Positions 60,082 to 64,000 of a stretch of DNA of 64,000 bases are shown here, piece by piece. Below the pieces are notes generated by a model. That model made no database searches. It saw nothing but the letters and a program-made list of their open reading frames with translations, and had not been told where the DNA came from. The translations under genes and the position numbers were made by a program. This stretch comes from Sinorhizobium shofinae (GTDB lineage Bacteria; Pseudomonadota; Alphaproteobacteria; Rhizobiales; Rhizobiaceae). Each line of letters starts with the position of its first letter. Position 1 is the stretch's first letter. The stretch is taken from assembly GCA_001704765.1 (NCBI GenBank), contig MBFK01000121.1:27197-91196 (forward strand), written 5' to 3'.

Positions 60082-62082
60082 CTATTGTTCGCCCGCAAGC
60101 CCTTTCGCCAGCCGCACCAGATTGACGAACTCCCCGCGGTATCCGAACGGGTCCGCCCCCTTGGCGCCGGCTGCGAGATCGGCGATCGCCGTATAGGAAT
60201 AGTCGGCAAGCGCCGAATTTCCGGCAAGCTTCTGGCCGAAGGCCGCGACCGAGATGGAGAAACGGACATCCGCCGAAGCATCGGTCAGGCTCGGCACCGC
60301 ATTGACCTCGGTGACCGGCGTTGCGATCAGCTCGCTCTTTTCGCCGTCCGGCTTCTTGTAGCGGATCTTCAGGAAGGCGAGTTCACCACTGTTGGCGGTC
60401 GCGTTGGCCGAGGGTTTCTCGGCCGTCGCATAACGCAGGTCGTCGTTGAGTACGGCCGGGCTGCCCTTGGGCGTCACCTCGTAGATCGCCGTCACCCTGT
60501 GGCCGGAGCCTATATCGCCCGCATCGACCCTGTCGTTGTTGAAGTCCTCGCGCTTCAGCGCGCGCGTCTCGTAGCCGATCAGCCGATACTCGGCGATCGC
60601 CGCTGGATTGAACTCGACTTGCAGCTTCACATCCTTGGCGATCGGGAAGAGCGACGAACCCGCCTCCTCGACGAGCGTCTTCTGCGCTTCCGCCAGCGTG
60701 TCGATATAGACTGCAACGCCATTGCCGTTCTGGGCGATTGTCTGCATCAGCGCGTCGTTGTAATTGCCGCGGCCGAAGCCGAGGACGGAGAGAAAGATGC
60801 CGCTCCTGCGCTTCGTCTCGACCACCCGCTTCAAATCCTCGTCGCTCGACGGTCCGACATTGAAGTCGCCATCGGTCGCGAGCAGGATGCGATTGACGCC
60901 ATCCTTGACGAAGGCTTTCTCCGCTAGCTGATAGGCTGCGTCGATGCCCGCTGCGCCGGCTGTCGAGCCGCCTGGTTGCAAGGTGTCGATCGCCGCCAGA
61001 ATTTTCGCCTTGTCCTTGATGGAGGTGGGCTCCAGCACCGTACCGGCATTGCCGGTATAGGTGACGATCGACACCGTATCGTCCGGCTTCAGCCGATCGA
61101 CCAGCAGCCGGAAGGCATTCTTTAGGAGCGGCAGCTTGTCCGGTTCGTCCATGGAGCCGGACACGTCGATCAGGAGGACGAGGTTGGCTCTCGGCGCCTC
61201 CTTCTGAACCACCTCATAGCCCTTGATCGCCACATGCATCAGCCGCGTTCCGGCGTTCCATGGCGTCGGCGTGACTGTGACAGTGGCCTTGAAAGGCTCC
61301 ACCGCCGTGGCGGGGCTCGTCCATTCATAAGGAAAGTAATTGACCATCTCCTCGACGCGCACGGCATCGGGAGGGGGCATCTCGCCCGCCATCAGCGAGC
61401 GGCGGACGAAGGAATAGGAGGCTGTGTCGACATCGACGGAGAAGGTCGAAACCGGCTCGGTCGCAACATTTTTGACCGGGTTCGCATCGGCGTTGCCGAA
61501 GCGTTCACGATTCTCCATTGGCGGCGGAAGGATATCGCTCGGCACCGCCGGCGCCGGCATGACTTCCATCCGGCCGCGCGCCGCGAAGCCAACCACCCCA
61601 CCCAAGGCGCTGGGCGCCGCGGCAGTATCGGATGCCTGGCTTGTCGATGTCTCGTTTTCGGTTACCCCAGCAGGCAGCTCACTGACGGCGAAGCCGGACG
61701 CCTCCCGCTTGTTCGCCTTGGCGAGTGCCCTTTCCTCGGTGGTTGGTTTCGGCTGCGGGGGTGGTACTGCCTTGGCGACCTGAATTTCGGATTGGCGCAA
61801 TGGATTGTTGCCGACAAATTCCAGTGTCAGGAAGGCGGCGGCAGGTACGACGATCAGCGTCGCCAACGCCGATCCGGCAAGCAGTTTCCGGTTCATGATG
61901 GGGCTCCATATCCGTTTGAGGATGGAGCTTTGACGAGCGGGCCTCGCCGATCCTTGGGTTGCTGCCGAATTTTCCGCCGCCGAGTCATAGGCCTGCATGG
62001 CGGCGGCAAGCGCACGCGCCCGCGCCTCGTCCGTCGGCTTCGGCGGCATCCGTCCGGACAGCATGTTGAGTTCGTCAGTCAT
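60082..62082 (-). CDS. Membrane-anchored von Willebrand factor A-domain protein (YfbK type)
   Basis: A 666-residue protein. The first ~60 residues look like a cytoplasmic anti-sigma-like segment (M-T-D-E-L-N-M-L-S-G-R-M-P-P-K-P), then one membrane span (about 66-90) and a long extracytoplasmic part. The VWA domain (about 290-470) has the MIDAS motif D-V-S-G-S-M-D-E and the T/D positions T-D-G-D-F-N. The last ~170 residues are the YfbK-associated DUF3520 region. Its ATG overlaps the stop of the ECF sigma gene as TAATG, so the two are translated together. A role as sensor or anti-sigma partner is inferred. Confidence 0.88.
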   Translation of the reverse strand: MTDELNMLSGRMPPKPTDEARARALAAAMQAYDSAAENSAATQGSARPARQSSILKRIWSPIMNRKLLAGSALATLIVVPAAAFLTLEFVGNNPLRQSEIQVAKAVPPPQPKPTTEERALAKANKREASGFAVSELPAGVTENETSTSQASDTAAAPSALGGVVGFAARGRMEVMPAPAVPSDILPPPMENRERFGNADANPVKNVATEPVSTFSVDVDTASYSFVRRSLMAGEMPPPDAVRVEEMVNYFPYEWTSPATAVEPFKATVTVTPTPWNAGTRLMHVAIKGYEVVQKEAPRANLVLLIDVSGSMDEPDKLPLLKNAFRLLVDRLKPDDTVSIVTYTGNAGTVLEPTSIKDKAKILAAIDTLQPGGSTAGAAGIDAAYQLAEKAFVKDGVNRILLATDGDFNVGPSSDEDLKRVVETKRRSGIFLSVLGFGRGNYNDALMQTIAQNGNGVAVYIDTLAEAQKTLVEEAGSSLFPIAKDVKLQVEFNPAAIAEYRLIGYETRALKREDFNNDRVDAGDIGSGHRVTAIYEVTPKGSPAVLNDDLRYATAEKPSANATANSGELAFLKIRYKKPDGEKSELIATPVTEVNAVPSLTDASADVRFSISVAAFGQKLAGNSALADYSYTAIADLAAGAKGADPFGYRGEFVNLVRLAKGLAGEQ

Positions 62083-62609
62083 TACACAGCCTCCTTGCCG
62101 AGCAGCGTCCGCAAGCGCTTGCGCGCCTCATGGACGTGCCAGGAGATGGTCGCTTCCGAGCAGCCGAGCACATCGGCGGCGGCCGCATGGCTCAGACCCT
62201 CGGCATAGACAAGCAACACGGCATCGCATTGCTTTTCCGGCAGCGCCCGCACCGCCGCCCAGAGCGTCTCCCGCCGGTCCTCGTCATCGCTTCCTGAACC
62301 AGCGTTCAATGCGGGGTCGGACGCATAGGCCGCAATCTTTCTTTCGTCACGCGCCTGCCGGCGCCGGTGATCGCGCGCCGCATTCAGGGTCAACGTATAG
62401 AGCCAGGTGCGGAACCGGCTGGTGCCGCGGAAGCCGCAGATCGCTGAGCCAAGCCGAATGCAGACGTCCTGCGCGATATCCTCCGCGTCGGTCTCGCTAC
62501 CTGACCAGCGCCAGGCGACCGCATGGACGAAATCATAGTGACGCTCGATCAATCGGCCGAAGGCCTCGCGATCCCCCTTCACCGCCCTGTTAACGAGTTC
62601 CGCGCCCAA
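62082..62609 (-). CDS. ECF-type RNA polymerase sigma factor
   Basis: A 175-residue sigma-70 family protein with region 2 (F-G-R-L-I-E-R-H-Y-D-F-V-H-A-V-A then D-A-E-D-I-A-Q-D-V, about 17-52) and region 4 (L-P-E-K-Q-C-D-A-V-L-L-V-Y-A-E-G-L-S, then G-C-S-E-A-T-I-S-W-H-V-H-E-A-R, about 120-165). Start is TTG 62609, the only start in frame after an upstream stop; this is atypical. It overlaps the VWA gene by one base, so that protein is the likely regulator. Its own promoter targets cannot be seen. Confidence 0.9.
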   Translation of the reverse strand: MGAELVNRAVKGDREAFGRLIERHYDFVHAVAWRWSGSETDAEDIAQDVCIRLGSAICGFRGTSRFRTWLYTLTLNAARDHRRRQARDERKIAAYASDPALNAGSGSDDEDRRETLWAAVRALPEKQCDAVLLVYAEGLSHAAAADVLGCSEATISWHVHEARKRLRTLLGKEAV

Positions 62610-62699
62610 GTCCCTGCCCGCTCTTGCCCTGTTCGACTATTAGACGTCCGCCGATCGCCATTCCTTTGGGCCTGAGGCAAAAAAAATTCTGCGCTGGGT

Positions 62700-63466
62700 T
62701 CATCGTGGAAAACGCGCGACGACGGCGATGAGCGGCCCAAGCGGAAACAGCCGGTCGTGGCGGTTGATCTCTGGCGCGTAGAGGCTCGAGATCGTGCCGT
62801 CGAGGAAGAGCGCGTTCGGGCAATGCAGCGCGTCGCGAAACAGCGTCGCGAAGTCGTGGAAGCGCACCGGCCGCTTCGAAACCGCGAAGACAACCTCGCC
62901 GCTTTTCGTCACGCCGACCCCATTGCGGGTCTTCAGGCTGTTGCTGTCCGGCAGGAAGCGCGGGTGAAGCGCACCGTCGATGACCAACATCGGCCCGGAT
63001 TGCGTTGCGAAGCGCGGCTTGATGCCGGCATCGCGATAGGCCTCCGCCGCCATGACGCCCGCCTTGCTGTCCGCCACGTAGAAGACGCCGTTCGGCAGCA
63101 GATGGAAGTTGCCCCAGCCGGAATTCGTGTTGAGCGGCGCTTGCTCCACCCGTTCTTCGACATGTAGCCCGACCGGCGATAGGTCCTCGTGATACATGCC
63201 GGCGTTCATGGCGAAGACGAGATATTCGCCGCGTTGGCGCAGTTCGAGCGACAGCGCCTTGAAGGACTTGAACGGTGCACCCGCCTGGTCCTTGTTGTAG
63301 AGGCGTATGTCGCTCGCCGCGGGATCGAAGCTGCAGGCGATATAGTCCTCGCCAAGATAGCTCACGGTGCGGCAGGCGGCACCTGCGGTTCGGCCAGTGA
63401 GGGTTTTGCAAAACCGGCCGTGAGAATGGCGGCGCCGACGAGGAAGGCTTTCGGAAACAACGGCAT
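62700..63466 (-). pseudogene. Secreted phosphodiester-glycosidase-like (DUF2233) gene with a frameshift
   Basis: The main frame (about 62700-63380) encodes a NAGPA/DUF2233-like domain: Y-L-V-F-A-M-N-A-G-M-Y, N-F-H-L-L-P-N-G-V-F-Y-V-A and F-L-D-G-T-I-S-S-L-Y-A-P. The N-terminus of this frame is Arg-rich and not a signal peptide. In the +1 frame an ATG at 63466 gives a clean signal peptide, M-P-L-F-P-K-A-F-L-V-G-A-A-I-L-T, running to a stop at 63362. A one-base indel around 63370-63400 would join the two. So the gene is either recently broken or has a sequencing error. Confidence 0.68.
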
Positions 63467-63611
63467 GGTTTGCGACTCGAAGCGGAGGGGTGACGTGTAG
63501 CATCGCACGGATTGCTGCGGATTGATGCGGATGAAGAACGGGAGACCATTTAAGGAATATTTTCCTACATGTCAAAGTGGCGCACCAGCCCGCTGTCATA
63601 AGGAACCGCCG

Positions 63612-63945
63612 ATGCTCAAAATCCTATTGCCGCTTGCTGCCATGTGCGCCGCTACATCTCTCTCCGCCACCGCGTCCGCAACAGAAACCGAGGACGGTGG
63701 GATAAAGGCGAAATGCCTCCTGGAGGTGGAAGGCGTGAAAATACATCGAAGGCCAGTGCAATTTCCGTCATCTCACTGGCGACGACGGAAGCTTCACGAT
63801 TAATAAGGGCGATTATTTCGCATACGTGCCATCCACGTCGAACGAACAGAGACGTCAGGCTTATTGGAATGAATCGCCCGGGTCGACACATGCTCACACG
63901 CCTCTTGGAGTGCTCACCCGGATCGTGTCCCGTCAGGTGGTGTAG
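63612..63945 (+). pseudogene. Small secreted protein gene with frameshift(s)
   Basis: An ATG at 63612 starts a signal peptide (M-L-K-I-L-L-P-L-A-A-M-C-A-A-T-S) and mature K-A-K-C-L-L-E-V-E-G-V-K. The frame then ends early, but another frame continues I-E-G-Q-C-N-F-R-H-L-T-G-D-D-G-S-F-T-I-N-K-G-D-Y-F-A-Y to 63945. The two parts together look like one small periplasmic Cys-rich protein. Near the 3' end a third frame gives G-S-C-P-V-R-W-C, suggesting a second shift. GGAACCGCC precedes the ATG. Confidence 0.6.
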
Positions 63946-64000
63946 GTCCTGAGGATTAGGGGGCCATCAGTGTTTTTCCGGCAGGGTCGGGTTGTTCAAG

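Noticed and set aside
1..64000. tRNA genes, CRISPR arrays, insertion sequences, prophage
   Set aside because: No cloverleaf T-loop signature, no regularly spaced repeats, and no transposase, integrase or phage proteins were recognised.

Overview
The window is GC-rich alphaproteobacterial DNA. Its gene content (acpXL-lpxXL very-long-chain lipid A cluster, fixNOQP and fixGHIS, an FnrN-type regulator, aerobic cob genes, gnd) points to the Rhizobiaceae, most likely the chromosome of a Sinorhizobium/Ensifer species. Most genes are on the minus strand. No tRNA, rRNA, CRISPR array, prophage or intact insertion sequence was seen.

Layout. 1-9.1 kb: a mannoside locus (sugar isomerase/epimerase cut by the window edge, GH2 beta-mannosidase, four-gene sugar ABC transporter) divergent from a LacI-type regulator, with two matching operator candidates between them. 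9-12.5 kb: a truncated cyclase remnant, an unknown protein, a YdeI-like protein and gnd. 12.7-23.6 kb: high-affinity cbb3 oxidase; fixGHIS (assembly) and fixNOQP (structure) each follow an anaerobox and are separated by an AraC regulator, an SRPBCC-VOC fusion and a 28-codon membrane ORF; a hemerythrin-like gene diverges from fixN. 23.6-30.3 kb: a PAS protein, then acpXL-fabZ-fabF2-fabF1-adh-lpxXL for the 27-hydroxyoctacosanoyl group of lipid A. 30.4-31.4 kb: fnrN with its own anaerobox, the likely controller of the oxidase cluster.

31.4-50.6 kb: cobalamin synthesis in three groups: cobE-cobA-cobB-cobC-cobD (mostly ATGA overlaps), cobP-cobW-cobN-cobO behind a cobalamin riboswitch, and cobQ alone. 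Between them lie a TSUP permease, a decayed methyltransferase and a convergent FecR / CHASE2-adenylate-cyclase pair. cobN carries palindromic repeat DNA translated in frame. 51-55 kb: betaine-type ABC genes without a permease, a tautomerase-like ORF and betaine-homocysteine methyltransferase. 55-64 kb: an acyltransferase-3/SGNH protein, an aminotransferase with a YheO-type regulator, an ECF sigma factor overlapping a membrane-anchored VWA protein, and two adjacent secreted-protein genes that look frameshifted.

The most unusual points are the in-frame repeat peptides in CobN, a ketosynthase-like FabF2 without the active-site cysteine, two small translated-looking ORFs (45117-45215 and 19149-19235), a betaine transporter lacking its permease, and the sigma-VWA pair.
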